The position numbers and the translations under genes are program-made. DNA of 64,000 bases. It comes from Mycobacterium sp. GTDB lineage: Bacteria > Actinomycetota > Actinomycetes > Mycobacteriales > Mycobacteriaceae. Below the pieces are notes generated by a model. That model had not been told where the DNA came from. It worked only from the letters and a program-made list of their open reading frames with translations, and made no database searches. The stretch covers positions 62,001 to 126,000 of the forward strand of contig NZ_JAFBAR010000004.1 of NCBI RefSeq assembly GCF_019247635.1, written 5' to 3'. Positions 1 to 9,863 of the stretch are shown in pieces (position 1 is the stretch's first letter; each line of letters begins with the position of its first letter).

Positions 1-2
1 TG

Positions 3-515
3 GTGGTGCTGTGCGACGTGTCCGGCTCGGTTGCTGGCTTCAGCCACTTCACCCTGCTGCTGGTTCACGCTCTGCGCCAACAGTTTTCTCGGGTCCGCGT
101 CTTTGCCTTCATAGACACCACCGACGAGGTGACCCACATGTTCGGGCCGGAGGCCGACCTGGCTGTGGCGATCCAGCGCATCACCCGCGAGGCGGGCGTC
201 TACAGCCGCGACGGCCATTCCGACTACGGCAACGCGTTCGTCTCCTTCGTGCAGGGACACCCGAATGTGTTGTCGCCGCGCAGTTCGCTGCTGGTGCTCG
301 GCGACGGGCGCACCAACTACCGCAATCCGGCCACCGACGTGCTGACCGACATGGTCACCGCCGCCCGGCACGCGCATTGGCTCAACCCCGAGCCCAAACA
401 CCTTTGGGGAAGCGGTGATTCGGCCGTGCCGCGCTATGAAGAAGTGATCACCATGCATGAATGCCGGTCGGCCAAGCAGCTCGCCGCGGTGATCGACCAG
501 CTGCTGCCCGTGTGA
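3..515 (+). CDS. VWA (CoxE-like) domain protein, C-terminal part
   Basis: This is the last ~170 residues of a protein cut by the left window edge; the true start lies outside. It opens with the metal-ion-dependent adhesion site motif D-V-S-G-S (DxSxS) of von Willebrand factor A domains, followed by alternating strands and helices and a late G-D-G-R-T-N segment typical of CoxE/VWA proteins. Such proteins usually work beside MoxR-type AAA ATPases in metalloenzyme maturation, but no partner is visible here. By position it corresponds to the VWA protein near nadD in M. tuberculosis. It converges on the PE_PGRS gene with one base between the stop codons. The family call is firm and the role is unknown. 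Confidence 0.75.
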   Translation: MVLCDVSGSVAGFSHFTLLLVHALRQQFSRVRVFAFIDTTDEVTHMFGPEADLAVAIQRITREAGVYSRDGHSDYGNAFVSFVQGHPNVLSPRSSLLVLGDGRTNYRNPATDVLTDMVTAARHAHWLNPEPKHLWGSGDSAVPRYEEVITMHECRSAKQLAAVIDQLLPV

Positions 516-516
516 G

Positions 517-2274
517 TTACTGCTGCTGCGTATCGAAAAACATTGTGCCGGTGAACTGTCCGACCGTTGGAGTGCCAGAGGCGTACCCGGGTCCACTCGG
601 GCTGTATGACAAGTAGACCGGCGTCTGTGTGAAGACATAGTTTCCGGTGATGAAGCTGTCGCCCGCCGCCAAAACCTGCATGGAATTACCGGGAACTATT
701 TCTGTGTAGACCGGCGTCAAGCCGCTGGCGGAAGGCCCCGGCGCGTTGAGCACGAGGGTCGTACCCGCAGGCAGGTAGTCCCCGGGTTGGAGGGTCGCCT
801 GAAGGTTTGCCGGCAGCAGGTTTTCCGGGATGTCTCCGCCGTTGCCGCCGGTATCGACATTCGCACCGACGACGTTTTCCAACGGGTTGTAATTGACCGA
901 TAGCTCGAAGTTGTCGGTGATCGGCGCCCCGGAAACCCCCGCGTACGGGGTCAGCGGGTTCGGGCCGAACTGCACGTATCCCTTCGGTTCGTTGATCAGC
1001 AGCCCCTCACCGAGCGCGCCGGGCAACTGCTGCACGGCACTGGTCTGGTAATAGGGCAGGCTCGTGGTGTTGGCGCCTACGCCGAGCACGGCTTCGTCGG
1101 GCGTCTGGAAAACCGGTGGCCCGCTGCCGTCGCTGTGGGTTTCGGCCGTGATGACGCCGATGGTCATCGGTTTGGTGATCACGCCGTTCCCGAAATTCAG
1201 CTGGGCCGTATACGTGGTGTAGTAATCGACCGTTGAATCGTACTGCGATCCGAACGCGTACTGTCCCGACCCGGTGGAGGGGCCCAACGTCGCCACGTCG
1301 AGCCACTGTGCCGGGATCAGCGTCGAGGTGGACCCCGTGTCCACCAGCATCTCCACCGGTTGTCCGCCGTTGACCGACACCTCAATATAGGGGCGGCCCC
1401 CATCGCCGCTGATGATGGTCGCGGTGGGTTCCGGGCCGGCGGCGCCGTTGGCGCCGACGTGCCCCCCGAACGTGCCGGCGGGTCCGCCCTGGCCGCCGGC
1501 GCCCAGGGCTCCGCCTTGACCGCCGGTGCCGCCGTCGCCGATCAGCAACCCGCCGCGGCCGCCGAGACCGCCGGCGGCGACCTCACCACCTTGCCCGCCG
1601 GTGCCCCCACTGCCGAGGAACACGGCGTTGCCGCCGGCGCCGCCGACGGCGGTAGGCCCGCCGGGGCCGCCGGTTCCGCCGTTGCCCCACAGCAATCCGC
1701 CGCTGCCGCCCACTCCGCCGGCCGCGCCCCACCCGCCTTCTCCGCCGGTGCCGCCGGTGCCGATTAGGCCCGCCGCCCCGCCGGCACCGCCGGCCGCGCC
1801 GGTGGCCGTGCTGTCTCCGCCGGTGCCACCGTTGCCAGCCAAAATCCCGCCGGCACCGCCGGCCGTCCCGACGCCCTCCGCGTTCGTCGTGCCGTCGGCA
1901 CCGTTGCCGATCAGCGGACGGCCCAGCAGCGCGTTGGTGGGCGCATTGATGGCACCGAACACGTCCTGCTCCAGGGTCTGCAACGGCCCCGCGTTGGCGG
2001 CCTCGGCGGAGGCATAACTGCCTGCAGTTGCGTTGAGGCTCTGAACCAACTCGGCGTGAAACGCCGTCGCCTGGGTGCTCAGCGCCTGATAGGCCGACCC
2101 GTAGTGAGAAAACGCCGCGGCGATGGCCGCCGAGACCTCGTCGGCGCCGGCCGCGAGCAACCCGGTCGTGGGTGCCGTCGCCTCGGCCTGTGCCGCGCCG
2201 ATGGCTGTGCCCACGGCCGCCAAATTCGCAGCCGCATCGGTCACAACTTCCGGCACCGCGATCACAAACGACAT
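517..2274 (-). CDS. PE_PGRS protein with C-terminal aspartic protease domain
   Basis: 585 residues, starting at the canonical MSFV of PE proteins; an in-frame ATG seven codons upstream is less likely because PE proteins start at MSF. Three parts are visible: a PE domain (about 1-95), a linker with the conserved [11 protein letters not shown] motif and then Gly-Gly-x/Gly-Asn-Gly repeats (about 125-285), and a ~300-residue pepsin-like domain. The protease part has a D-T-G-S-T catalytic motif near residue 312 and a second D-T-G-G motif near residue 460, as expected for a two-Asp fold. The PE domain normally directs ESX-5 export; related mycobacterial PE proteases (PecA type) cleave PE_PGRS proteins at the surface. 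The substrate here is inferred, not shown. Confidence 0.9.
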   Translation of the reverse strand: MSFVIAVPEVVTDAAANLAAVGTAIGAAQAEATAPTTGLLAAGADEVSAAIAAAFSHYGSAYQALSTQATAFHAELVQSLNATAGSYASAEAANAGPLQTLEQDVFGAINAPTNALLGRPLIGNGADGTTNAEGVGTAGGAGGILAGNGGTGGDSTATGAAGGAGGAAGLIGTGGTGGEGGWGAAGGVGGSGGLLWGNGGTGGPGGPTAVGGAGGNAVFLGSGGTGGQGGEVAAGGLGGRGGLLIGDGGTGGQGGALGAGGQGGPAGTFGGHVGANGAAGPEPTATIISGDGGRPYIEVSVNGGQPVEMLVDTGSTSTLIPAQWLDVATLGPSTGSGQYAFGSQYDSTVDYYTTYTAQLNFGNGVITKPMTIGVITAETHSDGSGPPVFQTPDEAVLGVGANTTSLPYYQTSAVQQLPGALGEGLLINEPKGYVQFGPNPLTPYAGVSGAPITDNFELSVNYNPLENVVGANVDTGGNGGDIPENLLPANLQATLQPGDYLPAGTTLVLNAPGPSASGLTPVYTEIVPGNSMQVLAAGDSFITGNYVFTQTPVYLSYSPSGPGYASGTPTVGQFTGTMFFDTQQQ

Positions 2275-2429
2275 GTCCCCCACCTTCGGTAACAAGCAAA
2301 CCCGGCCGTCGCCCCCGAGTGCGACACGTGGACATTAATGGTGCGCGGGCGCGAATGTCGGGATTTCACTGAAAGTTTCGTGTCGTGTCCCGCGTCCACT
2401 GCCCAGCGTCACCGCCGGGGCGGACCGTC

Positions 2430-3476
2430 CTAGTGCGTCTTGCGAAAGACCAGCCAGCGCAGTTCGATGGGGCTCTGATCACGCTTGACGGGAAACACGT
2501 CGATCCCGCTGACCCAATCCGCGTACCAGCTGGTGGGCGGCCAGGCTCCTGCGGGCAGGTGGGCCTGCTCGTAGTCGTAGACGGAGTCGTCAGAAACGAG
2601 GTCGAGCGGCAGTCCTGCTGCCGCAGTTGACATCTCATGCCGGGTAAAGATACTCGTATATTGTTGCTGGCCGAACTCGCGGGCGGCCTCGTCGGGTGCA
2701 TAACCACCGCACGGCAGAAACGCGTTGAACACCAGACGTGCACCGGGAGCCAGGCACCGCGCGGCGAGTTGAAACACTCCGCGCAACTGCTGCGTGGTCC
2801 GGAAATCCGACACCACCTCGGAGAGCACGATGAGCTGATAGTCCCGGCGCAGGTCATCCGTCGTCGCAAAGACGTCACGCGTAATGACTTGGACGTCAAG
2901 CGATTCCCGTTCGGCGTCGGCACGGATCATGTCGGCGAACTTCGGGGTCATCTCGACCACGTCGACCGGATGCCCGCGCCGGGCCAACACCAGGGCGTTA
3001 CGACCGGTTCCCGCCCCGATTTCGAGGACCCGACAAGTCGACGGGTCGGTCGCCTCGTTGGCTAGCGTCCATACGCGCGCATCGGGTTCGGTGCCGAACA
3101 GCGGCGGCTCACGGGTTTCGAACCAATTCTCGTAGGCCTCGGACACGGTGAACCAGCGGGCGTTGACCTGGTAGTGCAAGGTCGAGCCGATGGGCGCGGT
3201 GTAGGAAATCACGATGGTCGAACGCGGGGACGCCGCGTAGGCCTGTGCCAGTTGGCCTTCGAGCACCGTCCTGACGTGGGCCAGTTCGTCGTCGGAAAAC
3301 TTGCGTCCCACCGCCGCAAAGAGGGTGTCGCACATTGCCACGTATTCGTCGATCATCGCCGGCACGGCGGGCAGCGAGATCTCACCGGAGACCACCGAAC
3401 GGCTGTAGAACCGCCGGGTCATGGAATCTGTGAGCGTCTCCGCTGTTTCGGCCGGTGCCGGCGGCAAATCGTCCAC
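2430..3476 (-). CDS. Class I SAM-dependent methyltransferase
   Basis: About 348 residues. The Rossmann methyltransferase core is in the middle: motif I V-L-E-I-G-A-G-T-G-R-N-A, then an acidic residue at the end of strand 2 (V-D-V-V-E-M). The N-terminal ~130 residues form a helical extension. The substrate is unknown. The reading frame stays open upstream across the nadD start, so the start is uncertain. I chose GTG at 3476 because an AAGG sits about nine bases upstream; ATG at 3422 is the alternative. It is divergent from nadD and shares its upstream region. The homologues with long N-terminal extensions that I know are of undefined function. Confidence 0.7.
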   Translation of the reverse strand: MDDLPPAPAETAETLTDSMTRRFYSRSVVSGEISLPAVPAMIDEYVAMCDTLFAAVGRKFSDDELAHVRTVLEGQLAQAYAASPRSTIVISYTAPIGSTLHYQVNARWFTVSEAYENWFETREPPLFGTEPDARVWTLANEATDPSTCRVLEIGAGTGRNALVLARRGHPVDVVEMTPKFADMIRADAERESLDVQVITRDVFATTDDLRRDYQLIVLSEVVSDFRTTQQLRGVFQLAARCLAPGARLVFNAFLPCGGYAPDEAAREFGQQQYTSIFTRHEMSTAAAGLPLDLVSDDSVYDYEQAHLPAGAWPPTSWYADWVSGIDVFPVKRDQSPIELRWLVFRKTH

Positions 3477-3585
3477 AAGAGACCTTGTACACGACGTGAC
3501 CGCCGTCACGCCAGCGGGCCGCCGGGGAGCCGCGGTCACGTTAGCGTGACGCTGGCGAGACAGGGCTCCAGTAAGCTGGCCAACC

Positions 3586-4242
3586 ATGCAAAAGCGGCTG
3601 CGCAGGCTGGGCGTAATGGGTGGGACGTTCGATCCCATCCACTACGGCCACCTGGTTGCTGCCAGCGAAGTGGCGGACCTGTTCAAGCTCGACGAAGTCG
3701 TCTTCGTGCCCAGCGGTCAATCGTGGCAAAAGAGCCGACACGTCTCCGCCGCCGAGGACCGGTACCTGATGACGGTGATCGCCACCGCGTCAAACCCACG
3801 CTTCTCGGTCAGCCGGGTGGACGTCGACCGCGGCGGTCCCACCTACACCAAGGACACGCTGCGGGATCTGCACGCGCTGAACCCGGGCTCAGAGCTGTAC
3901 TTCATCACCGGCGCCGACGCGCTGGCCTCCATCCTGTCGTGGCAAAGCTGGGCGGAGCTCTTCGAGCTGGCGCGGTTCGTCGGGGTCAGCAGGCCCGGGT
4001 ACGAGCTGCGCGACGAGCACATCACCGGCGTCGTGGACGAGCTGCCCGAGGAAGCGTTGACCCTGGTCGAGATCCCCGCGTTGGCGATTTCGTCCACCGA
4101 TTGCCGTCGGCGCGCCGAACAGCGCCGCCCGCTGTGGTATTTGATGCCCGACGGCGTCGTGCAGTACGTCTCCAAGCGGCGCCTGTACCGGACACCCGAG
4201 GCGCCGCGTCCGGCCCCGCAGAACGCGGAGAACAACGCGTGA
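3586..4242 (+). CDS. nadD: Nicotinate-nucleotide adenylyltransferase
   Basis: 218 residues. It transfers AMP from ATP to nicotinate mononucleotide, the adenylylation step of NAD synthesis, in the cytoplasm. The N-terminal nucleotidyltransferase motif [11 protein letters not shown] is complete, with both His of the HxGH signature region, and the C-terminal I-S-S-T-x-x-R motif is present. The size matches actinobacterial NadD. It is the first gene of a tight operon: its TGA overlaps the GTG of rsfS by four bases. This nadD-rsfS-phosphoglycerate phosphatase order is the mycobacterial one. Confidence 0.96.
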   Translation: MQKRLRRLGVMGGTFDPIHYGHLVAASEVADLFKLDEVVFVPSGQSWQKSRHVSAAEDRYLMTVIATASNPRFSVSRVDVDRGGPTYTKDTLRDLHALNPGSELYFITGADALASILSWQSWAELFELARFVGVSRPGYELRDEHITGVVDELPEEALTLVEIPALAISSTDCRRRAEQRRPLWYLMPDGVVQYVSKRRLYRTPEAPRPAPQNAENNA

Positions 4243-4616
4243 CCGCGACTCAGGAAGCTATCGACATGGCGAGCGTGGCCGCGGCCGCCGCCGCCGCCAA
4301 GCTGGCCGACGACGTTATCGTCATCGACGTGTCGGGGCAGCTGGTCATCACCGACTGCTTCGTTATCGCCTCGGCGTCCAACGAGCGTCAGGTCAACGCC
4401 ATCGTCGACGAGGTCGAGGAGAAGATGCGCGAGGCGGGCTACAAGCCCGCACGCCGTGAGGGTGCGCGGGAAGGACGTTGGACGCTGCTCGACTACCGCG
4501 ACATCGTCGTGCACATCCAGCATCAGGACGACCGCAACTTCTATGCCCTGGACCGCTTGTGGAGCGATTGCCCGGTGTTATCCGTAGATGCGTCAGAGAA
4601 ACGCGGACACTCATGA
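4239..4616 (+). CDS. rsfS: Ribosomal silencing factor RsfS
   Basis: 125 residues from a GTG that overlaps the nadD stop (GTGA). RsfS (DUF143/Iojap) binds ribosomal protein L14 and blocks subunit joining when nutrients are scarce. The C-terminal signature [21 protein letters not shown] is characteristic, as is the early [14 protein letters not shown] segment. The start codon is set by the overlap; the next in-frame ATG (4266) would remove conserved N-terminal helix residues. Its TGA overlaps the next ATG by four bases, so nadD, rsfS and gpgP are probably translated as a coupled set. Confidence 0.95.
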   Translation: MTATQEAIDMASVAAAAAAAKLADDVIVIDVSGQLVITDCFVIASASNERQVNAIVDEVEEKMREAGYKPARREGAREGRWTLLDYRDIVVHIQHQDDRNFYALDRLWSDCPVLSVDASEKRGHS

Positions 4617-5284
4617 CCATCCGCCGTCTGGTGATGCTGCGGCACGGACAGACCGACTTCAACCTCGGCAGCCGGATGCAGGGACAGCTGGACACCGAGC
4701 TGAGCGAACTGGGCCGCGCGCAGGCGGTCGCCGCCGCCGAGGTGCTGGGCAAGCTGCAGCCGCTGCTGATCGTGTCGTCGGATCTGCGGCGCGCCTATGA
4801 CACGGCGGTCAAACTGGGGGAGACGACCGGGCTGCAGGTGTTCGTGGACAACCGGTTACGCGAGACGCACCTCGGTGACTGGCAGGGCATGACGCATGCC
4901 GAGATCGACGCGGAGGCCCCGGGCGCGCGGCTGGCCTGGCGCGAGGATGCGACGTGGGCCCCGCACGGCGGGGAGAGCCGGGTCGACGTCGCCGCCCGCA
5001 GTGTGCCGCTGGTCGCCGAGCTGGTGTCCCGTGAGCCCGAATGGGGTGGTGCCGGCGAGCCGGACCGGCCGGTGGTGCTGGTGGCGCACGGCGGCCTGAT
5101 CGCCGCGTTATCGGCCGCGTTGCTAAGGCTGCCGGTGGACAACTGGCCGATTCTGGGTGGCATGGGCAATTGCAGCTGGGTGCAGTTGAGCGGTCATTCG
5201 GACGAAGGCGCGAGCTTTGCTGCCGTCCGGTGGCGGCTGGACGTGTGGAACGCTTCGGCACAGGTGTCCAACGATGTCCTCTGA
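4613..5284 (+). CDS. gpgP: Glucosyl-3-phosphoglycerate phosphatase
   Basis: 223 residues, histidine phosphatase superfamily. The catalytic motif L-R-H-G-Q-T-D is at about residues 9-15, the second-half V-A-H-G-G is present, and [10 protein letters not shown] supplies the acid. In mycobacteria the orthologue at this position dephosphorylates glucosyl-3-phosphoglycerate to glucosylglycerate, an early step of methylglucose lipopolysaccharide synthesis. The ATG overlaps the rsfS stop (ATGA). Its own stop lies inside the start region of the next gene, which acts later in the same pathway. Function is assigned from family plus strong synteny; other histidine phosphatases would look alike by motif alone. 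Confidence 0.9.
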   Translation: MTIRRLVMLRHGQTDFNLGSRMQGQLDTELSELGRAQAVAAAEVLGKLQPLLIVSSDLRRAYDTAVKLGETTGLQVFVDNRLRETHLGDWQGMTHAEIDAEAPGARLAWREDATWAPHGGESRVDVAARSVPLVAELVSREPEWGGAGEPDRPVVLVAHGGLIAALSAALLRLPVDNWPILGGMGNCSWVQLSGHSDEGASFAAVRWRLDVWNASAQVSNDVL

Positions 5285-6029
5285 AAAGCGGGAGTCCTCT
5301 GAAAAGCGACCGACGCTCCTGGTCTTCGCGGACTCGCTAGCCTACTACGGGCCCACCGGTGGGCTGCCCGCCGACGATCCGCGCATCTGGCCCAACATCG
5401 TTGCTGCCCAGCTGGATTGGGATCTGGAGTTGATCGGCCGCATCGGCTGGACCTGCCGGGACGTCTGGTGGGCGGCCACCCAGGACCCGCGGGCCTGGGC
5501 GGTGCTACCGCGCGCGGGCGCGGTGATCTTCGCCACCAGCGGCATGGATTCGCTGCCGTCTGTGTGGCCGACCGCGCTGCGAGAGTTGATCCGCTACGTG
5601 CGCCCGCCGTGGCTGCGGCGGTGGGTGCGTGACGGCTACGGTTGGCTGCAGCCACGGCTTTCACCGGTAGCCAGGTCCGCACTGCCGCCGCATCTGACCG
5701 TCGACTATCTCGAACAGACTCGTGGCGCAATCGATTTCAATCGGCCGGGCATACCCATCGTCGCGTCGCTGCCGTCGGTGCACATCGCCCAGACCTATGG
5801 CAAGGCACACCACGGCAGGGCGGGGACGGCGGCGGCGATCACCGATTGGGCTCAGCGGCAGAACATTCCGTTGGTTGATCTCAAAGCGGCTGTCGGCGAA
5901 CAGGTTATGAGCGGGAAGGGCAATCCCGACGGTATCCACTGGAATTTCGAGGCACACCAGGCGGTTGCGGAACTGATGCTCAAAGCGCTGGCCGAATCGG
6001 GTGTGTCGAACGAGAAAACTGACGGCTGA
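5274..6029 (+). CDS. octT: Diglucosylglycerate octanoyltransferase (SGNH hydrolase fold)
   Basis: 251 residues from ATG 5274, overlapping the gpgP stop by 11 bases. The N-terminal block has the SGNH nucleophile context F-A-D-S-L and the C-terminal block D-G-I-H-W-N-F supplies the Asp-x-x-His pair. In mycobacteria the syntenic protein octanoylates diglucosylglycerate, a precursor of methylglucose lipopolysaccharides, which fits its coupling to gpgP. The first residues contain a duplicated S-S-E-K-R unit encoded by an 18-base tandem duplication. Assignment rests on synteny and catalytic motifs. Confidence 0.85.
   Translation: MSSEKRESSEKRPTLLVFADSLAYYGPTGGLPADDPRIWPNIVAAQLDWDLELIGRIGWTCRDVWWAATQDPRAWAVLPRAGAVIFATSGMDSLPSVWPTALRELIRYVRPPWLRRWVRDGYGWLQPRLSPVARSALPPHLTVDYLEQTRGAIDFNRPGIPIVASLPSVHIAQTYGKAHHGRAGTAAAITDWAQRQNIPLVDLKAAVGEQVMSGKGNPDGIHWNFEAHQAVAELMLKALAESGVSNEKTDG
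5277..5308. repeat. 18-base-period tandem duplication across the gpgP/octT overlap
   Basis: The 14-base string tcctctgaaaagcg occurs at 5277-5290 and again at 5295-5308, so the period is 18 bases. The first copy contains the gpgP stop codon. In octT the duplication is in frame and adds six residues (SSEKRE followed by SSEKRP). It leaves both reading frames intact. Confidence 0.85.
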
Positions 6030-6032
6030 GCC

Positions 6033-6869
6033 ATGTCCGTCGTGGTGGTGACCGATGCGTCGTCGCGCCTTCCGGCAGACCTGCGGCAAAGTTGGGCGAT
6101 ACGCGAGGTTCCGCTGCACATCCTGCTGGACGGTGCCGATCTGCGCGACGGTGTGGACGAGATTCCCGACGACATCTACAAACGCCATGCCACCACCGCC
6201 GCGGCCACGCCGGCGGAGTTACACGACGCCTATCAGCGGGCGCTTACCGACGGTGGCGGTGACGGTGTTGTGGCCGTGCACATTTCGTCGGGCTTGTCGG
6301 GAACCTACGGCCTGGCACAACGAGCCGCGGCTGAAGTCGGCCCGGCCGTCCGGGTTGTCGACTCCAAGTCGGCGGCCATGGGCACCGGCTTTGTCGCGCT
6401 GGCCGCCGCGCGCGCCGCGGCCGCGGGGGGTGCGGTGGACGCCGTCGAGAGCGCCGCGAGGTGCGCGGTGGGCCGCGGTCACGCCTTCATCGTGGTGCAC
6501 AGGTTGGACAACCTGCGCCGCAGTGGCCGCATCGGCGGCGCCCAGGCCTGGCTGGGCACCGCGCTGGCGCTCAAGCCGTTGTTGCGCATCGACGACGGCA
6601 AACTCGTTCTGGCGCAACGTGTTCGCACGGTGGGCAACGCGACCGCGGCGATGATCGACCGGGTCTGCGAGGTCGTCGGCGAGGGAGCGGCCGCGCTGGC
6701 GGTGCACCACGTCGCCAACCCGGACGGCGCTGGCGAGGTGGCCGCGGCACTGGCCCAACGGCTACCAGCGTGCCAGCCGGCGATCGTCACCGACCTGGGG
6801 CCGGTGCTCGCGCTGCACGTCGGCGCCGGGGCCGTCGCGGTGTGTCTGGACGTCGCGCCTCGGGCGTGA
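6033..6869 (+). CDS. DegV family fatty-acid-binding protein
   Basis: 278 residues. DegV proteins bind a single fatty acid; some work with FakA-type fatty acid kinases. The N-terminal V-V-T-D-A-S-S motif, the I-S-S-G-L-S-G-T-Y ligand loop and the V-V-D-S-K-S-A motif are all present. It starts three bases after the octT stop, so it is probably the last gene of the nadD operon. It corresponds to the DegV gene at the same place in M. tuberculosis. No kinase partner is nearby. Confidence 0.93.
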   Translation: MSVVVVTDASSRLPADLRQSWAIREVPLHILLDGADLRDGVDEIPDDIYKRHATTAAATPAELHDAYQRALTDGGGDGVVAVHISSGLSGTYGLAQRAAAEVGPAVRVVDSKSAAMGTGFVALAAARAAAAGGAVDAVESAARCAVGRGHAFIVVHRLDNLRRSGRIGGAQAWLGTALALKPLLRIDDGKLVLAQRVRTVGNATAAMIDRVCEVVGEGAAALAVHHVANPDGAGEVAAALAQRLPACQPAIVTDLGPVLALHVGAGAVAVCLDVAPRA

Positions 6870-6905
6870 CTGTGGTCATGCTCGGCCGCGAAAGCGACTG
6901 TGGCG

Positions 6906-9863
6906 TCACGCTCGCGGGGCAGCGGACGCCGGCGCGACCGCCGGTGCCGCTTGCGCCGGCGCCAGTTTGGGACGACCGTTGTCGCCGCGGGGGTGCACAA
7001 CTTGCGGCCACCAGAACCAGCGGCCCAACAACGTGGCAATCGACGGCATCAGCAGCGTGCGCACGATCAGCGTGTCCAGCAGCAGACCAATGCACACGGT
7101 GGAGCCGAACTGGCCCAACACCGTCAGCTCACTGCCCAGCATGGACGCCATGGTGAAGGCGAACACCAGACCTGCGGCCGTCACCACCCCGCCGGTGCCG
7201 GCCATCGATCGGATGGTGCCCGTCTTGAGCCCGGCATGGATCTCTTCCCTGAACCTGGAGACCAGCAGCAGGTTGTAGTCAGATCCCACGGCCAACAGGA
7301 TGATGACGGACAACGCCATCACGATCCAGTGGATCCTGAAGTGGAACATGTCCTGCCAAATGAGTACGGACAGCCCAAAGGATGCCGCGATGGAGCTGGC
7401 CGCGGTACCGACGATCACCAGGGCCGCGACCGCGCTCCGGGTCAGCAGCAGCATGATCATGAAGATCAGCGTCAACGACGCGATCACCGCGATCATGAGG
7501 TCGTATTTTTCGCCGTCGGCCATGTCCTTGAAGGTCGCGGCGGTCCCCCCCAGATACACCTTGGCGTCCGCCAGGGAGGACTGCTTCAGACCCTCCTGCG
7601 CGGCCGTCCGTTCGGCGTCAACCCGCGAAATCCCTTCCGGCGTCATCGGATCACCCTGATGGGTGATGAAGAAACGCGCCGACTTGCCGTCCGGCGACAA
7701 GAACATCCTCAGCCCCGTTTGGAAGTCTGGATTCTGAAATGCCTCCGGCGGCAGGTAGAACATGTCGTCGTTCTGCGACTGGTCGAAGCTCTGCCCCATG
7801 ACGATCGCGGTGTTGCTCAAGGCATCCATCTGGTCGAGCATCGCCGAGAAGGTGGCCTGCATCGTCAGCGTCAGGCCCTTGGTGGTCTTCATCGTCTCGA
7901 TCATCGGCGGGATCAACACCAGCATCTCGTGGGTCGCATTGGCGGTGCGTTTGATGTCGCCGGACAGGACATGGAACTTCTCGGCCAGCTGGTCGAACCC
8001 GTCGATCGTGTCGAAAATGGATCGCAGCGAGAAACAGATGGGGATGTCGTAGCAGTGCTTTTCCCAATAGAAATAGGACCTGATCGGCCGCCACATATCT
8101 TCGAAATCCGCGATGTGGTCTCGCAATTGGTCGGTGATCTCCGATGTCTCCGCCGTGGTCCGCGCGCTGTCGTCAGCAGCGTTGGCAAGATTCTGCGTCA
8201 CCGCGTACATGCGCTGCATGGTGTCGATCATGAACTGCATCTCGTCGGCCATCTTGGTGATGTCGGCCATCCGGTCTTTTAAAAACTTCATGTTCTGCAT
8301 GGTCGTCTGGCTCTGCATGCTGTTCTGAAAAGGTATGGAGCTGTGCTGAATTGGGATACCCAACGGCCGGGTGATGTCCTGGATCATGGCGATACCCACA
8401 ACGCGGATGACGTTCTTGGCGACCTTGTCCAACACCAACATGTCGGCCGTATTTCGCATGTCGTGGTCGGCCTCGATCATCAGCATGTCCGGATTCATCC
8501 GGGCCTGGGAGAAATGCCGGTCCGCGGCGGCTTGCCCCTGGTTCGACGGCGCCGAGGTGGGCAGGTAGTAGCGGTCATTGTAACTGGTGTGGTAACTGGG
8601 CAGCGCCACCATGCCGATGAGGACCACCGCGGCGCTGATCGCCAGAATCGGTGCGGGCCAACGCACTACCGCAGTGCCGACCCGCCCCCATAGGCGACCC
8701 CGTTTGGCCGCCCGCTTGGATTCGAACAGGCCGACCTTACTGCCCAGGAAGACGATCGCGGGGCCCAGCGTCAGCCCGGCCAGCACGACGACCAGCATGC
8801 CGATGGCGACGGGTGCGCCCATGGTGTTGAACCACGGCAGTCGCGCAAAGCTCAGGCAGTAGGTCGCGCCGGCGATGGTCAGACCCGAGCCCAGCACCAC
8901 TGGCGCCACCCCGCGAAAAGTGGTGTAGTAGGCGGTTTCTCGGTCCTCCCCGGACAGTCGCGCTTCCTGATATCGGCCGACAAGGAAGATGCCGTAGTCG
9001 GTGCCTGCCGCGATCGCCAGCATGGTGAGGATGTTCGCGGCGAACGTGGTGAGCCCGAATGCGTTGTTATACGCCAAGACCGCGACGACTCCACGCGCGC
9101 ACGCCAACGCGATGAGGGTCATGAACAACTGGATCAGTGTCGTGGAGATGGAGCGGTAGACCAGGAACAGCATGATCGCGATCGCCGCGAGCGTGAACAG
9201 TGTGATCTTGGCCAGGCTCGCGTTGCCGATCACGTGCATGTCGTCGCTGAGCGCGGCCGGACCGGTGACGTAGACCTTGAGCCCGGCCGGCGGGGGGTTC
9301 CTATCGATGACCTTGCGGACCGCCTCGACCGAATCGTTCGCCTGGGTGGTGCCCTGATTACCGGCCAGGTTCAACATCACGTAGGCGCCCTTGCCGTCGG
9401 CGCTCTGGGCGCCCGCCGCGGTCAACCGGTCACCCCAGAAGTCCTGGATGTGCTGGATGTGGTTATGGTCCTGCTGCAGTTGGCGAATCAGGTTGTCGTA
9501 GTAGTGATGCGCCTCGTTACCCAGGGCGGCCTGGCTTTCCAGCACGATCATGATCGTGCTGTTGGAATCGAATTCCTTGAAGTTGTGCCCGAGCTGCATC
9601 ATCGCCTTCATCGACGGTGCGTCCAGCGGGGCCATCGGCGCCGAGTGCGCCTCGCCGACCACCTCCAGCCGAGGCACGGCGACATTCACCACGACCGTGA
9701 TCAGCACCCAGCCCAGGATGATCGGCACCGCGAAGAGGCGGATCATGTGCGGGATGAAGGGCCGATGTGGGTGGCGAGTGCGCACCGGCGACGTCGGGTC
9801 CGAAGCGTCCTGGACTTTGACCGGGCCGGTAGCCGCGTCGGTTGCGTCGTCGAGGTCGCTCAT
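6906..9863 (-). CDS. mmpL: MmpL family RND transporter
   Basis: 985 residues, RND/MMPL family of inner-membrane lipid or siderophore exporters. Visible are one N-terminal membrane helix (about 40-62), a large periplasmic loop, a first helix bundle (about 220-375), a long second periplasmic region rich in helices (about 430-750), and a second bundle (about 770-955). The proton-relay motifs G-T-D-Y-G (287-291) and G-S-D-Y-N (860-864) mark the two symmetric halves. The long helical second loop and the paired MmpS are typical of the MmpL4/MmpL5 type. The ATG overlaps the mmpS stop (ATGA). The cargo is not known; the gene does not sit beside the siderophore genes. Confidence 0.93.
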   Translation of the reverse strand: MSDLDDATDAATGPVKVQDASDPTSPVRTRHPHRPFIPHMIRLFAVPIILGWVLITVVVNVAVPRLEVVGEAHSAPMAPLDAPSMKAMMQLGHNFKEFDSNSTIMIVLESQAALGNEAHHYYDNLIRQLQQDHNHIQHIQDFWGDRLTAAGAQSADGKGAYVMLNLAGNQGTTQANDSVEAVRKVIDRNPPPAGLKVYVTGPAALSDDMHVIGNASLAKITLFTLAAIAIMLFLVYRSISTTLIQLFMTLIALACARGVVAVLAYNNAFGLTTFAANILTMLAIAAGTDYGIFLVGRYQEARLSGEDRETAYYTTFRGVAPVVLGSGLTIAGATYCLSFARLPWFNTMGAPVAIGMLVVVLAGLTLGPAIVFLGSKVGLFESKRAAKRGRLWGRVGTAVVRWPAPILAISAAVVLIGMVALPSYHTSYNDRYYLPTSAPSNQGQAAADRHFSQARMNPDMLMIEADHDMRNTADMLVLDKVAKNVIRVVGIAMIQDITRPLGIPIQHSSIPFQNSMQSQTTMQNMKFLKDRMADITKMADEMQFMIDTMQRMYAVTQNLANAADDSARTTAETSEITDQLRDHIADFEDMWRPIRSYFYWEKHCYDIPICFSLRSIFDTIDGFDQLAEKFHVLSGDIKRTANATHEMLVLIPPMIETMKTTKGLTLTMQATFSAMLDQMDALSNTAIVMGQSFDQSQNDDMFYLPPEAFQNPDFQTGLRMFLSPDGKSARFFITHQGDPMTPEGISRVDAERTAAQEGLKQSSLADAKVYLGGTAATFKDMADGEKYDLMIAVIASLTLIFMIMLLLTRSAVAALVIVGTAASSIAASFGLSVLIWQDMFHFRIHWIVMALSVIILLAVGSDYNLLLVSRFREEIHAGLKTGTIRSMAGTGGVVTAAGLVFAFTMASMLGSELTVLGQFGSTVCIGLLLDTLIVRTLLMPSIATLLGRWFWWPQVVHPRGDNGRPKLAPAQAAPAVAPASAAPRA

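Noticed and set aside
1360..2017. Long plus-strand frames rich in Pro or Ala opposite the PE_PGRS gene
   Set aside because: They mirror the Gly-rich repeats on the coding strand; the PE domain and protease motifs fix the minus strand as coding.
6900..8282. 460-codon plus-strand open frame opposite mmpL
   Set aside because: High GC keeps antisense frames open. Its product is rich in Gly, Gln, His and Arg with no domain, while the minus strand encodes a full MmpL.
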